NCBI GenBank assembly: GCA_046331705.1
Contig: JAXLQJ010000025.1
Span: forward strand, 1-64,000
Length of the DNA stretch: 64,000 nucleotides
From: JADJOY01 sp046331705 [NCBI: bacterium]
Lineage (GTDB): Bacteria; JADJOY01
Direction of reading: 5' to 3'
Shown: piece by piece, positions 28,251-37,720 of the stretch
Layout: every line of letters starts with the position of its first letter
Numbering within the stretch: position 1 is the stretch's first letter
Program-made: the position numbers and the translations under genes
Notes under the pieces: generated by a model
Told to the model about the DNA's origin: nothing
Seen by the model: the letters and a program-made list of their open reading frames with translations, nothing else
Databases searched by the model: none

Positions 28251-29438
28251 ATGCGCACCACGATCGGACCCGCCGCTCTCCTCGCCGTCCTCCTCGCTCT
28301 TGGGCTCGGTGTCGGCTGCGCCGGCTCCGGGGGCGACGGCTCGTCCGCGGACGGTACCGTGTACGCGGGGCTGGATCGGGCCGGCGACTATCCCGTCGGC
28401 GTCCGCACCCTCGATCTGGTCGACGAGTCGCGTCCCGACGATCCGTACTCGCGGGGGCCACGCTTTCTGAAGACGGAGATCTGGTATCCGGCAGCCGAAT
28501 CGGCGCGTGACGCACCGCCCGCGTCCGGAACCGACTGGATCCCGCGGGCGCTCGCGCCGCTGGCGCCGTTCCTGACGATCCGCGGGCATCACGTCTTCGA
28601 CTTCCAGACCCACGCGGTGCGCGGCGCGGACGTCGCGTCGGGGCGCTTCCCGCTGGTGGTCTTCTCTCACGGCAATCAGGCGGTGCGCTACCAGAGCTTC
28701 ACGCTCTGCGAGCACCTCGCGAGCCACGGCTTCGTGGTCGCGTCTCCCGATCACATCGGCAACGCCGCGGTGGCCGAGCGTGCGGATGGCAGCCTCGCCC
28801 TCTACGCCGACGTGTTCGGCGTGCCCGCGCTCGATCGCCGCATCGCGGACATGCGCTTCGTGATCTCGACGGTCTTCGGCATGGGCGCCGCGGGCAGCGG
28901 CTCGTTCCTCGCGGGCGCCATCGACGAGGCGCGCGGCGTGGGGATCACGGGCCATTCGTTCGGCGGCGCCACGACGGTGGCGACAGCCGCGGTCGATTCG
29001 CGGATCCGCTCCGCGGCGCCGATGGCGGCAGCGGTGTTCGAGGATCGCATGCCGCCGCTCACGGTTCCCTCGCTGACCTGGATCGGCGGCGAGGACAAGA
29101 CCGTCGGCGTCGAGGCGAACGACGCCATGCGCCAGATCTCCGACGCGTCCGCGCCACCGCGCGCGTTCGCGGATCTGCTCGATGCCGGACACTTCACGTT
29201 CTCGGATGCGTGCGTGCTGTTGCCGGGCTTCTTCGGTAGCGACGGCTGCGGCGAGGGCACGCGCATCGCCGATGGCTCGACCTTTCCGTTCATCGGTCAC
29301 GACGAGTCGTGGGCGATCCTCGACGCCACCACCACCGCGCTCTTTCTCGCCACGCTCACCGACGACGCGAGCGCCGGCGCGTTCTTGCGGCGCAACCCCG
29401 CGCGCGCCGAGGTCGAGTTCACCACGAGCGGCTGGTGA
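28251..29438 (+). CDS. alpha/beta hydrolase lipoprotein (PAF-acetylhydrolase-like)
   Basis: A 395-residue lipid-anchored hydrolase with a signal ending in the lipobox LGVGC. It has the platelet-activating-factor-acetylhydrolase-like layout: YPVGVRTLDLVD at the start, LVVFSHGNQAVRYQSF around the oxyanion hole, the nucleophile GHSFGGATT, an acid in GGEDKTV, and the His in DAGHFTF. The natural substrate could be an ester or phospholipid. Downstream is a SpoU methyltransferase 13 bp away. Confidence 0.87.
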   Translation: MRTTIGPAALLAVLLALGLGVGCAGSGGDGSSADGTVYAGLDRAGDYPVGVRTLDLVDESRPDDPYSRGPRFLKTEIWYPAAESARDAPPASGTDWIPRALAPLAPFLTIRGHHVFDFQTHAVRGADVASGRFPLVVFSHGNQAVRYQSFTLCEHLASHGFVVASPDHIGNAAVAERADGSLALYADVFGVPALDRRIADMRFVISTVFGMGAAGSGSFLAGAIDEARGVGITGHSFGGATTVATAAVDSRIRSAAPMAAAVFEDRMPPLTVPSLTWIGGEDKTVGVEANDAMRQISDASAPPRAFADLLDAGHFTFSDACVLLPGFFGSDGCGEGTRIADGSTFPFIGHDESWAILDATTTALFLATLTDDASAGAFLRRNPARAEVEFTTSGW

Positions 29439-29451
29439 GCCGGATCGAGCC

Positions 29452-30249
29452 ATGCCGCTCGTTCCGATCGAACGCGGCGACGACCCGCGCATCGCCGATT
29501 ACCGCGACCTCGGCAACGGCGAGGGGATGCGCGCCCGGGGCGTGTTCGTCGCCGAGGGCCGCTTCGTGGTGCGCCGGCTGATCACCGGCGGACGTTTCCC
29601 CGTGCGCTCGCTGCTGGTGACCGATGCGGCGCTCGCCTCGCTCGCGGACGTGCTGCCGCAGGTGCGCGGCGCGGTGCCCGTCTACGTGGCGTCGAAGGCG
29701 ATCCTGCGCGAGGCGACGGGATTCCAGTTCCATCAAGGCTGCCTCGCGCTCGGCGAACGCCCGCCGACGCCTACCGACGCCGACACGCTCCTCGGCGGCG
29801 CGAGCCCCTTGGTGGTGCTCGAGAGCATCACCCACGCCGACAACGTGGGCGCCATCTTTCGGAACGCGGCGGCGTTCGGCGCCGGTGCGGTGCTGCTCGA
29901 TCCGGCGACCGTCGATCCGCTCTACCGCGAGGCGATCCGTGTCTCGATGGCGGCGACGCTGCAAGTGCCGTTCGCGCGCCTCGCGGACTGGCCCGCCGAC
30001 CTCGCGCGCCTGCGCGTCGCGGGATTCGTCGTGATCGCGCTCACTCCGCGCGCCGATGCGACTCCGCTTCACGCGTTGCCCGCGTGCGAACGCGCCGCGT
30101 GGTTGGTGGGCAGCGAGGGCGACGGGTTGAGCGAGGCCGCGCTGGGGTGCGCGGACCTGCGCGCGCGGATCCCCATCGTGCCTGCCGTCGACAGCCTCAA
30201 CGTCGCCGCGGCCACCGCGATCGCGCTCTACGCAGCCACGCCGCGCTGA
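29452..30249 (+). CDS. SpoU-family RNA 2'-O-methyltransferase
   Basis: A 265-residue SPOUT methyltransferase that methylates ribose 2'-OH in tRNA or rRNA. The knotted SAM-binding C-terminal domain shows all three SpoU motifs: ITHADNVGAIFRNAAAFGAGAV, AAWLVGSEGDGLSEAAL and VPAVDSLNVAAATAIALY. The N-terminal ~100 residues are a substrate-binding domain. It is the last gene of the 27.4-30.2 kb rightward group. The target nucleotide is unknown. Confidence 0.92.
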   Translation: MPLVPIERGDDPRIADYRDLGNGEGMRARGVFVAEGRFVVRRLITGGRFPVRSLLVTDAALASLADVLPQVRGAVPVYVASKAILREATGFQFHQGCLALGERPPTPTDADTLLGGASPLVVLESITHADNVGAIFRNAAAFGAGAVLLDPATVDPLYREAIRVSMAATLQVPFARLADWPADLARLRVAGFVVIALTPRADATPLHALPACERAAWLVGSEGDGLSEAALGCADLRARIPIVPAVDSLNVAAATAIALYAATPR

Positions 30250-30340
30250 TCGCTCGCGTCGCCGCGGGTCCTCGCGCCGGCCCTCGCCGGTGCTGCATCT
30301 AGAGCGCGCCGGGCGGCGAGCCACTAGATGTTGCGCTCGC

Positions 30341-30368
30341 TTGCAACCGGTCGGGAACGGCGCATAAT
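30341..30368 (+). promoter_or_regulatory. candidate promoter upstream of the RAYT-like gene
   Basis: TTGCAA (30341-30346) and CATAAT (30363-30368, 5 of 6 to consensus) are 16 bp apart in an AT-richer patch. Transcription would start near 30375, giving a leader of about 140 nt before the ATG at 30516. A GTG at 30393, in frame with that ATG, would be an alternative start very close to the transcript end. Confidence 0.4.
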
Positions 30369-30515
30369 GAATGTCTGTTCACTATTCGTGAGGTGCCGGA
30401 AGTGGAATCCGGCGGCGCGCCAGTCGAGGTCGCGGGGGGCGGGTGTCCCACGCGACTGCAGCTCGCCGGTGGCGGGAGCTCGCCTTCGCTCGAAAGCGCC
30501 GGAGAGGATGACGCG

Positions 30516-31010
30516 ATGGACACATCATCCGAGCCTCGCACCGGTGAGCCGGCGGTGCATTGGTGGCAGTGCAGGCCGGTCGAGGTCATGGCGCGCGGCG
30601 CGCGCATGGGCTCGATCACCATCGACGTCCGCGGCCGTCGTCCGTGGCTGGCGTCGCGCCAGCTCGGCGCCGCTGCGGTGGCCGCGCTGCGCGAGCTGGC
30701 GCGAGTCACGGGCGTTTCGATCTACGCGTATTGCGTCATGCCCGATCACGTCCATCTGGTGATCGGCGCGTCCGCCCGTTGCGATCTGCGCTCGTTCGCG
30801 CTGCGCTTCAAGCGCCAGGTCGAGCGCGCCGCGTGGGCCACGGGATTTCGCGAGCGGCTCTTCGAGGTCAGCTTCCGGGGACACGTCGTCCGGCACGGAA
30901 CCCAGCTCCGGTTCGTGATGTCGGAGGTCCTCGAGAATCCCGTGCGGCGCGGCCTCGTCCGCCACTGGAAGGAATACCCGTACGCCGGCTCCTTCGAGCT
31001 CGAGGTCTGA
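30516..31010 (+). CDS. REP-associated (RAYT) / IS200-like Y1 transposase family protein
   Basis: A single-domain HUH-nuclease-like protein of 164 residues. The metal-binding HUH motif is intact in YCVMPDHVHLVIG. The usual YxxxNPVRAGLV-type helix is present as EVLENPVRRGLV, but the catalytic Tyr at its start is Glu here and no Tyr takes its place nearby. RAYTs mobilise short hairpin REP elements and are normally single-copy and not terminally repeated; no inverted repeats bound this gene. This may be an inactive or domesticated form. It has its own candidate promoter. Confidence 0.85.
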   Translation: MDTSSEPRTGEPAVHWWQCRPVEVMARGARMGSITIDVRGRRPWLASRQLGAAAVAALRELARVTGVSIYAYCVMPDHVHLVIGASARCDLRSFALRFKRQVERAAWATGFRERLFEVSFRGHVVRHGTQLRFVMSEVLENPVRRGLVRHWKEYPYAGSFELEV

Positions 31011-31038
31011 CGGCGCGATTGCCGCGGCCTTGCTCGGC

Positions 31039-32208
31039 TCAGGCGGCGTGGGCCGCAGGAGCGCCGCGCTTCGACCGCTGCAACGTGCCGAGCTCGATGT
31101 CGCCGAACGTGAAGCTCGGCTCGATCCCGCGGAAGAGCCACCACGCGGTGAACTCCGACGAGGTGACCGTGTTCGGAAACTCGGGGTTGCGCGCCGACGG
31201 CCCGGCGATCTCCTTCTCCTGCACCATCGACAGGTACTGATCCACGCTCGATTCCTGCGTGTTGCCGTTGAGCACCACCTCGACGCCGAGGTTCTTGGCG
31301 TAGCGCCGCACGGCGTTGATGCGCGAGCGCTCGGGCGCGAAGTTGTCGACGCCCACTCCGTTCTCGCTCGAGACCATCAATCCTTCCGAGGTGTGGACCA
31401 CCAGCGAGTGATTGCCGCGGGTGTGGCCAGGCGTCCGGATGAGCGCGATCCCCTCGCCGAGCTTCACGTCGCCCTCGAGCAGCACCACCCGCGAAGGGTC
31501 GATGCCGCGGGTACCGTTGGGGCAGTACCAGTCCGCTTGTGACGGCAGCAATCCCTGGGTGGCCTCCCATTCCTCGCGCATGATCAACAGCTTGGCGTTG
31601 GGGAAGACCGGCGCGCGTCCCTCGCCGCCGAGCCAGTTCCGCAGGTCCTGGGTGTGGAGGTGATCGTACGAGAGATAGTCCACGTCCTCGGGCGCGAGCC
31701 CGATCCGCTCGAGCCACTCGGTGACGGTGGGCCCCTGGGGCGCCACCAGCCGTTGCGCCGCGGTCTTCATCAATCCTTCCGCGCTCCACTCGCCGACCTT
31801 GCCCTTCATCTTGGCGAGCTTGCCCGCGCCCAGGCGCTTGAAGTAGCGCGTCTCGGCGTTGGCGAGGACGTCGCTCGGCGAGAACAGCAGCGTCTTGATC
31901 CCGTCGCTCGCCTGGAACTGCACGACGTAGAGTCGATTGACGATGTGCAGCACCGGGCTCGCCACCGGAAGCTGGGTGAACACGTTCGCGAACGCGAATC
32001 GCACCGGGTAGGGGACCCGCACCAGCTCGCAGGTCTTGTAGAAGAGCACCTCGCGGTTGGCGAGCATGCGCTCGCGGAAGGCGCGAGCGGCCTTGCGGAT
32101 CGCTTCCAGGCGGGTGAGCGGCACGCTCGACGCGCGTGCGCCGCGAAACGATTCGACTGGCTTGAACTCGGGCGTGGGCGTGACGGATCGAGAGCTGCGC
32201 TTGGCCAT
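31039..32208 (-). CDS. metallo-beta-lactamase-fold protein
   Basis: A 389-residue MBL-fold protein. The core motif HxHxxD appears as DHLHTQD near residue 210, with a second metal His in RTPGHTRGNH. The N-terminal ~170 residues are an extension that most MBL hydrolases lack, which makes the protein long for the family. No signal peptide is seen. The ATG at 32208 has GGAGG 8 nt upstream. The substrate is unknown; the motif set does not identify it as a lactamase. Confidence 0.8.
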   Translation of the reverse strand: MAKRSSRSVTPTPEFKPVESFRGARASSVPLTRLEAIRKAARAFRERMLANREVLFYKTCELVRVPYPVRFAFANVFTQLPVASPVLHIVNRLYVVQFQASDGIKTLLFSPSDVLANAETRYFKRLGAGKLAKMKGKVGEWSAEGLMKTAAQRLVAPQGPTVTEWLERIGLAPEDVDYLSYDHLHTQDLRNWLGGEGRAPVFPNAKLLIMREEWEATQGLLPSQADWYCPNGTRGIDPSRVVLLEGDVKLGEGIALIRTPGHTRGNHSLVVHTSEGLMVSSENGVGVDNFAPERSRINAVRRYAKNLGVEVVLNGNTQESSVDQYLSMVQEKEIAGPSARNPEFPNTVTSSEFTAWWLFRGIEPSFTFGDIELGTLQRSKRGAPAAHAA

Positions 32209-32318
32209 CGCGAGGTCCTCCGTGCGGGATCGAGGTGCGCACGGCAATCTGCCACCACTCGCGCCGCCGCCAAAGCGCGTGGCGCGGTGCGCACGCGGCG
32301 TGGCCGCCCGATCCCGGG

Positions 32319-32732
32319 TCAGACCTCTAGCGCGGTGGCGGCTTGCTCGAACTCGTCGGGGCGAACGTAGATCAGGTAGCCGAAGGTGCCGGTACCGTCA
32401 CTGACGCCGCTGGCCGCGTACACGTTCACGCCGGCCTGGAAGAGCTTCTCGTGGATGCCCGCCAGCGCCCCCAGCTCGTCGTCGCCGCGCACCAGCAGCG
32501 CGGGGTGGGGGCCGTCGAGCGAGATTCCGGCGCCCTTTCCGGCGTGGGTGAGCGCGCCGTCGTCCTCGGGGAAGATCGTGAGCTGGGCTCGATCCGGTCC
32601 CACGGGAACGGCCGTGAATGCGAGCAGGCTGACCCCCGACGCCGCGAGCTGCGCGAGCAGCTTGTAGGCCTCGCCGGGTTGGTCGCGCACCGTCGTGTTG
32701 TAGTAGTCGACGCGCCGAACGCGAATCGCCAT
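32319..32732 (-). CDS. ACT-domain protein
   Basis: A 137-residue protein made of a predicted ACT-type small-ligand-binding fold, possibly two degenerate copies (about 8-50 and 80-125), with VDYYNTTVRDQPGEAYKLLAQLAASGVSL typical of an ACT start. No catalytic domain is attached, so a regulatory role by amino acid binding is plausible. The ATG at 32732 is preceded by GGAGG. It lies 110 bp upstream of the MBL gene on the same strand. Confidence 0.75.
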   Translation of the reverse strand: MAIRVRRVDYYNTTVRDQPGEAYKLLAQLAASGVSLLAFTAVPVGPDRAQLTIFPEDDGALTHAGKGAGISLDGPHPALLVRGDDELGALAGIHEKLFQAGVNVYAASGVSDGTGTFGYLIYVRPDEFEQAATALEV

Positions 32733-32979
32733 GGCGTCACCTCCTGTGCGAAAGACTCGGCCTCGAGGAACTCATGCGTGCAACCGCTGCGCCCCGCGCC
32801 CCGCTCGCAAGGCCGACGCTCGACTCCACCGCGCCGCTCGGCCAACTGGTCACGGGAGTGAGGAATTCCCCGCGCCGGCTGGCGAGCGTTGAGGCGCGCG
32901 GAGCGGCCAACGATGCCGCACGGTTACGAGCGGGTGCCGCGCGGCGGGCACGCGTCGTGCCGTGGTAGCGGAGTGAACG
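32733..32979. other. 247-bp divergent gap with no gene seen
   Basis: Separates the ACT-domain gene (leftward) from the pseudouridine synthase (rightward). One short plus-strand frame (32774-32968) has an Arg/Ala-rich product with no family character and no ribosome site, so I do not call it. I see no convincing promoter. Confidence 0.4.
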
Positions 32980-33777
32980 GTGGCGGATCTGCCCGTCGAC
33001 GTCATCCACGAGGACAGCGAGCTGCTGGTGGTGCGCAAGCCGGCGGGGCTCGTGTGCCATCCGACCAAGGGCGATGCGTGGTCGAGCCTGATCGGGCGGC
33101 TTCGTCTGCACCTGGGCGAGCTCGCCCGTGCCCACCTCGTGAACCGCCTGGACCGCGAAACCAGCGGGCTCGTGCTCGTCGCGAAGACGGCTGCTGCGGC
33201 GCGCGTGCTCGGCAAGGCGATCGAGGCGCGCGCCGTCGAGAAGCGCTATCTCGCGATCGTCCACGGCCACCTCGCGACCGATCGCGTGGTCGTCGACGCA
33301 CCGCTCGGCCGTGACGAGTCGAGCGCGGTGGGCATCCGGGATCGAGTCCGCGCGGACGGGGCCGCGGCAGTCACCGAGGTCGAGGTGGAGCGTCGCTTCG
33401 CGAACTCCTTCGGTGCCTTCACGCTGTTGCGTGTGCGGCCGCTCACGGGTCGCAAGCACCAGATCCGCATTCACCTGGCGCACCTCGGCCACCCGATCGT
33501 GGGCGACAAGATCTACGGGCCGGACCCGGACTTCTATCTCGCACTGGTCCAGGGACGTCTCGACGAGCGGATGCGGCGGGCCCTGATCCTGCCGTGGCAC
33601 GCGCTCCACGCCGGTGGCCTCGCATTCGTCTGGCAGGGTGACGTGCGGAGCTTCGAAGCCGCGCCCGAGCCCGGCTTCGTCGCGTTTCTCGAGCGAGGCG
33701 AGGCGCCGCGAGCCGCGGATTGGCCCGTGACCGCCCTCGGCGATCGCGCGGCCTCGGCTCAGCCGCCCGCGCGCTGA
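32980..33777 (+). CDS. RluA-family pseudouridine synthase
   Basis: Isomerises uridine to pseudouridine in rRNA or tRNA. The 265-residue protein has the catalytic Asp58 in [15 protein letters not shown] and the conserved KRYLAIVHG and [26 protein letters not shown] stretches. There is no S4 domain, so it resembles the TruC/RluA-type short members. The start is GTG. The exact site modified cannot be read from sequence. Confidence 0.93.
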   Translation: MADLPVDVIHEDSELLVVRKPAGLVCHPTKGDAWSSLIGRLRLHLGELARAHLVNRLDRETSGLVLVAKTAAAARVLGKAIEARAVEKRYLAIVHGHLATDRVVVDAPLGRDESSAVGIRDRVRADGAAAVTEVEVERRFANSFGAFTLLRVRPLTGRKHQIRIHLAHLGHPIVGDKIYGPDPDFYLALVQGRLDERMRRALILPWHALHAGGLAFVWQGDVRSFEAAPEPGFVAFLERGEAPRAADWPVTALGDRAASAQPPAR

Positions 33778-33946
33778 CGCCGCGGTTTCACCGTTGGCGC
33801 GGCAACGCCGCGTCCGCGCTGGCCTCCATCCAGGCACGCCACTTCCGGTCGACGGGGGCTGCGATGTTACGATCGTTCGTCGATTTCGCGAACGTCGTGT
33901 GAACCTGCGGTGGCGCCCGCGACGCCACCCGCGAGAGGAGTGTCCC

Positions 33947-35017
33947 GTGAGGAACGTAGCGAGCGTGGGGCGATGGGCCGCGACGGCGGCGTTGCTGGCG
34001 GCGACCGCGACGGCCGCGTCCGCCGCGAGCGTCTGCAACGGTTCCGCGTCGCTGTGCGCGAAGCGCTACGACCAGGTGGCGTATCCGACCACGCACAACG
34101 CGTTCGCCAACGCGGCGCACGGCTTCGTGTTCAATCGCAACCAGACCTACGACATGACGCGGCAGATGCAGGACGGCATTCGCGGCTTGATGCTGGATGC
34201 GCATCCGTACCTGGGCACCGTGTATCTCTGCCACGGCGAGAACCTCTGCGCCCTCGGCAACGAGTCGCTCGCTGCCGGGCTCGCCGAGATCAAGAGCTTC
34301 CTCGACTCGCACCCCGAGGACATCGTCACGATCATCTTCGAGAGCTACGTGCCCGCGGCCGACATCGCCGCGGTGTTCCAGCAGGTGGGGCTGCTCGATC
34401 CCGCGCATCCCAGCGACGACTATCTCCTGCGCTACACGGGGGGTGCGTGGCCGACCCTCGGCGCCATGATCGACGCTGGCGAGCGGCTGGTGGTGTTCAG
34501 CGACGTGAACGAGCAGGCGAGCTATCCCTGGTATCACTATCTCTGGAGCACGCTGGTCTTCGAGACTCCGTACAGCGTCGCCACCGTCGGCGACTTCACG
34601 TGCGCCGACAATCGCGGCTCTCCCAACAACGATCTCTTCATCCTCAATCACTTCCTGACGGGCGCCCTCGGCGCCTCGCCGGACCTCGCCGCGCAAGCCA
34701 ACGCGAACCCGTTCTTCGTGGATCGCGCCCTGGAATGCCAGACCTACTACGGCCGGATCCCCAACTATCCGACCGTCGACTACTACGAGATCGGCAACGT
34801 CTTCGACGTCACCGCGGCGCTCAACGGAACCGCGGCCAGCTGCGTCGATCACGATGGCGACGGCTACGGCAGCCCGGCGTCCGCGTCTTGCTCGCACGCC
34901 GGCACGGACTGCAACGACTCGAATGCCGCCGTGAATCCTGGCGCCACCGAGATCCCGGGCAACGGGATCGACGACGACTGCAACGCCGCTACACCGGGCG
35001 GCTGCAGCGCGCCCTGA
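33947..35017 (+). CDS. secreted PLC-like phosphodiesterase with C-terminal MopE-type metal-binding motif
   Basis: A 356-residue exported protein. The signal peptide spans about 1-27. The main domain is a PLC-X/TIM-barrel phosphodiesterase: the first catalytic His in YPTTHNAFAN, the metal region in GIRGLMLDAHP and the second His in CHGE. The last ~55 residues are a MopE-type Ca/Cu-binding motif: DHDGDGYGSP...DCNDSNAAVNPGATEIPGNGIDDDCN. This motif is frequent in myxobacterial secreted proteins. The GTG at 33947 has GAGAGGAG upstream. It may act on phosphoinositides or other phosphodiesters. Confidence 0.87.
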   Translation: MRNVASVGRWAATAALLAATATAASAASVCNGSASLCAKRYDQVAYPTTHNAFANAAHGFVFNRNQTYDMTRQMQDGIRGLMLDAHPYLGTVYLCHGENLCALGNESLAAGLAEIKSFLDSHPEDIVTIIFESYVPAADIAAVFQQVGLLDPAHPSDDYLLRYTGGAWPTLGAMIDAGERLVVFSDVNEQASYPWYHYLWSTLVFETPYSVATVGDFTCADNRGSPNNDLFILNHFLTGALGASPDLAAQANANPFFVDRALECQTYYGRIPNYPTVDYYEIGNVFDVTAALNGTAASCVDHDGDGYGSPASASCSHAGTDCNDSNAAVNPGATEIPGNGIDDDCNAATPGGCSAP

Positions 35018-35176
35018 GCGTTCGCCGCGCCGCGCGCAACCCGGTCTGGCGCGGTGGGACGGCCACCCTGCGATTCGAGCGGCGGCGGGGCCGGGGTGGC
35101 CGTCGCCGCCATCCGCCGGCGCCGAATCCCGTCGCGTGATCTACGCTCGCGCCCGAATCCCTTCGCGGAGGTGCGC

Positions 35177-36364
35177 GTGGCGGCGTGCGTGCGGTCGTGG
35201 CCGTTGGTGGTGTGGGCGCTGGCGAGCATCGTCGGCTGCGGTGATGCCGGGCGCTCGGATCCGTTTCCGGAGGCGGAGGCTCAGGGGCTGACGCGCTTCT
35301 TCGATAGCGCCGCGCCTGTCGCCACCACCCAGCCCGAGCCGGGCGTCGTGACCTACGAGTTCGACCCCGCCGACGGCCCGCAGTGCCTGACCGGCGAGCC
35401 CTACCGGTTCTCGGTCCGTGACCAGGGCTCGCGCGATCTCATGCTCTTCTTGCAGGGCGGTGGCGCCTGCTGGTCCGAGCTCTGCCTCGCGATCGTCACC
35501 GCGCCAGCGGGCATCGCCCACGTCGACGTGCTCGACGTCGAGAAGCCCACCAATCCCTTTCGGGACACCAGCGTCGTCTACCTTCCGTACTGCGACGGCT
35601 CGATGTTCGCGGGACAGGCCGAGCGCGACACCGACGGAGACGGCACGCCCGACAGGATCTGGCGCGGCCTGCAGAATCTCTCCGTCACCCTCGACCTCGC
35701 GGCGCGGCAGTTCCCGAGCCCGCGCCGCATCTACCTGGTCGGCTCGAGCGGCGGCTCGTACGGCACGATTCCCGCGACGATCCTGGTGCGCAAGAAGTGG
35801 CCCGACGCCGAGATCCGCGCCGTCGAGGACGCCGGACTCGGGATCGCGCGCCCCGCGGCCCCGAGCTTCGTGAACGGGCTCTTGAGCGAGCTCGGTGCCG
35901 CCGACTTCATTCCCGACACGTGCGTGGACTGTACGGGAGATGGTCACATCACGCGCCTGGTGGCGTGGGAGCTGGAACGCGACCCCAAGCTCTCGGTGCA
36001 GGCGCTCGGTGCCTTCGAGGACTACGTGATCGGCGACGTGTTCCTCGGGATCGGCGGCGCGGCGTACGGGGACGCGGTCGCGACGGAGACCGGCCGGCTC
36101 GCGGAGCGGTTCCCGGCCCGCTACAAACGCTTCCTCGTCGACGGCCGCGAGCACACGCTCACCCTCGGCAACATCACGGGCATCACGGGCAGCGATTTCG
36201 GCGCGCTGCTCGTCGAGCCGCGCTGGAAGACGCTGCAGCTGCTTCCCGTCCAGCTCGGCGGGATCGACACCGCGGTGATCGACGGCACGCCGCTCGCGGC
36301 GTGGCTCGACGCCATGATTCGCGACGACCCGCGGGTGTGGCGCGATCTCGTCGCCACGCGCTGA
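35177..36364 (+). CDS. pectinacetylesterase-family lipoprotein
   Basis: A 395-residue lipid-anchored hydrolase (lipobox VGC) of the pectinacetylesterase/Notum-like family. The family landmarks are LMLFLQGGGACW, VVYLPYCDGSMFAG, and the nucleophile GSSGGSYGT. Cysteines in the mature protein (CLTGEPY, CW, CL, CTG) could form disulfides. The GTG at 35177 has GGAGG five bases upstream; a GTG two codons earlier is also possible. The name does not mean it acts on pectin. Confidence 0.87.
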   Translation: MAACVRSWPLVVWALASIVGCGDAGRSDPFPEAEAQGLTRFFDSAAPVATTQPEPGVVTYEFDPADGPQCLTGEPYRFSVRDQGSRDLMLFLQGGGACWSELCLAIVTAPAGIAHVDVLDVEKPTNPFRDTSVVYLPYCDGSMFAGQAERDTDGDGTPDRIWRGLQNLSVTLDLAARQFPSPRRIYLVGSSGGSYGTIPATILVRKKWPDAEIRAVEDAGLGIARPAAPSFVNGLLSELGAADFIPDTCVDCTGDGHITRLVAWELERDPKLSVQALGAFEDYVIGDVFLGIGGAAYGDAVATETGRLAERFPARYKRFLVDGREHTLTLGNITGITGSDFGALLVEPRWKTLQLLPVQLGGIDTAVIDGTPLAAWLDAMIRDDPRVWRDLVATR

Positions 36365-36413
36365 GCCGAACGGCGATGGGGACGCGATCCCCGATCTTGC
36401 GCCGGAAGCTCGC

Positions 36414-36908
36414 TCACGCCGGGTCGCGCGCGACGCGCACCGGCTTGGCGTCGAGCACCCGCAGGAGCTCGCGTGGAGCGATCGCGACCAGGAATCCGCG
36501 CTTGCCGCCGTTCACGTAGATCGTGGGCAGCGCGAGGATGGATTCCTCGACGTAGATCGGCATCGCGCGTCTCAGCCCGAAAGGCGAGGTGCCGCCGACC
36601 TGGTAGCCGGAGTGACGATCCGCCACCTCGGGTTTGCACGGCTCGATCGACTTGACCCCGAGGTGCCGCGCCAGCTCCTTCGTGGAGACCTCGCGATCGC
36701 CGTGCATGAGCACGACCAGCGGCTGGCGCCGCTCGTCCTCCATCACCAGCGTCTTCACCACCGCGTGCTCGTCGACGCCCAGCTCGCGCGCCGACACCGC
36801 CGTGCCGCCCCGTTCCTCGTAACGGTAGAGGTGCGGCGCGAAATCCACCTTCGCCGCGCGCAAGGTCCGCACGGCCTGGGTCGCGGGAACCTTGTCGTCC
36901 TTGCTCAT
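36414..36908 (-). CDS. ybaK: YbaK/EbsC-family aminoacyl-tRNA deacylase
   Basis: Edits misacylated Cys-tRNA(Pro). The 164-residue protein matches YbaK in length and layout: VPATQAVRTLRAAKVDF at the start, TLVMEDERRQPLVVLMHGDREVS with the conserved Lys upstream, GYQVGGTSPFGLRR and LPTIYVNGGKRGFLVAIAP at the end. It is divergent from the next gene by 82 bp. Confidence 0.92.
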   Translation of the reverse strand: MSKDDKVPATQAVRTLRAAKVDFAPHLYRYEERGGTAVSARELGVDEHAVVKTLVMEDERRQPLVVLMHGDREVSTKELARHLGVKSIEPCKPEVADRHSGYQVGGTSPFGLRRAMPIYVEESILALPTIYVNGGKRGFLVAIAPRELLRVLDAKPVRVARDPA

Positions 36909-36990
36909 GGCGCGCCCGGGCGTCGCTGGAAATACGCGTGCCCGTCGGTCGCGTCAATGTGCGATAACGCGCACGGCGAGAATCGAGAGC

Positions 36991-37719
36991 ATGACCGAAT
37001 CGCAGCCCACGCTTCGCTTCGCGGCCGCCGACCCCGGCGCACTGCGCCGCGCGTGGGAGACCGAGGTCCAGAAGGGGCGGCTCGCGATCCCCGACGATCC
37101 CAGCGTGCCGCTCCTCGCGGCGGTGAGCGTCGCGCTCGTGCTCGACGGGCAGGAGGTCGCGCGCATCGCGGGACGAACGGTGCATCGCGGCGGCGGATGG
37201 CTCGGCCTGCAGGTCGCCGGCGTGACCGACGAGATGCAGGCGGCGTACGAGCGCGCGCTGGCGCGCGCCGAGCGGCAGCCCGACGCGAAGGAGCCGAAAA
37301 CCGCGGACGCGCGCCCCATCGCGTTGCGCTACGCGGAGATGGGGCCCGCCGAGAAGACGCAGGTCGCGTTGCGCGGCGATCGCGACGGGCGTCTGCAGGT
37401 GATGAAGGAAGGCAATCCGAACCTGCTCAAGTTCCTGTTGCAGAACCCGCGCACCACGCCGCAGGAGCTCGCGACCCTCGCGGGCAACGCATCGTCGTCG
37501 CTCGATCTGCTCAAGCTCATCTCCGATCATCCGATGCTCCCTCAGAACGAGTCGATCCGCGTGGCGCTGGTGAAGAACCCGCGCGCGCCGGTGCCATTGG
37601 TGAAGCAACACATCGAGAAGCTCTCGCAAGGGCAGCTCGCGCAGCTGGGCAAGAGTCCGCACGTGCGCGACGAGGTCCGCCGGCTCGCGCTCAAGCGGGT
37701 GCTCGATCGGAGGGTGTGA
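36991..37719 (+). CDS. hypothetical protein with possible PilZ-like N-terminal domain
   Basis: A 242-residue soluble protein. The first ~85 residues form a beta-rich module ending in AGRTVHRGGGWLGLQVAG, resembling PilZ-related domains of deltaproteobacteria but without a clear RxxxR c-di-GMP motif. The last ~110 residues are helical repeats (LKFLLQNPRTTPQELATLAG, SIRVALVKNPRAPVPLVKQ), like HEAT or leucine-rich-variant repeats. It ends one base before the acyl-CoA synthetase start, so the two are cotranscribed. The function is unknown. Confidence 0.75.
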   Translation: MTESQPTLRFAAADPGALRRAWETEVQKGRLAIPDDPSVPLLAAVSVALVLDGQEVARIAGRTVHRGGGWLGLQVAGVTDEMQAAYERALARAERQPDAKEPKTADARPIALRYAEMGPAEKTQVALRGDRDGRLQVMKEGNPNLLKFLLQNPRTTPQELATLAGNASSSLDLLKLISDHPMLPQNESIRVALVKNPRAPVPLVKQHIEKLSQGQLAQLGKSPHVRDEVRRLALKRVLDRRV

Positions 37720-37720
37720 C

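Noticed and set aside
32774-32968. A 64-residue plus-strand ORF in the ACT-RluA gap
   Set aside because: Arg/Ala-rich composition, no ribosome site, no resemblance to any protein.
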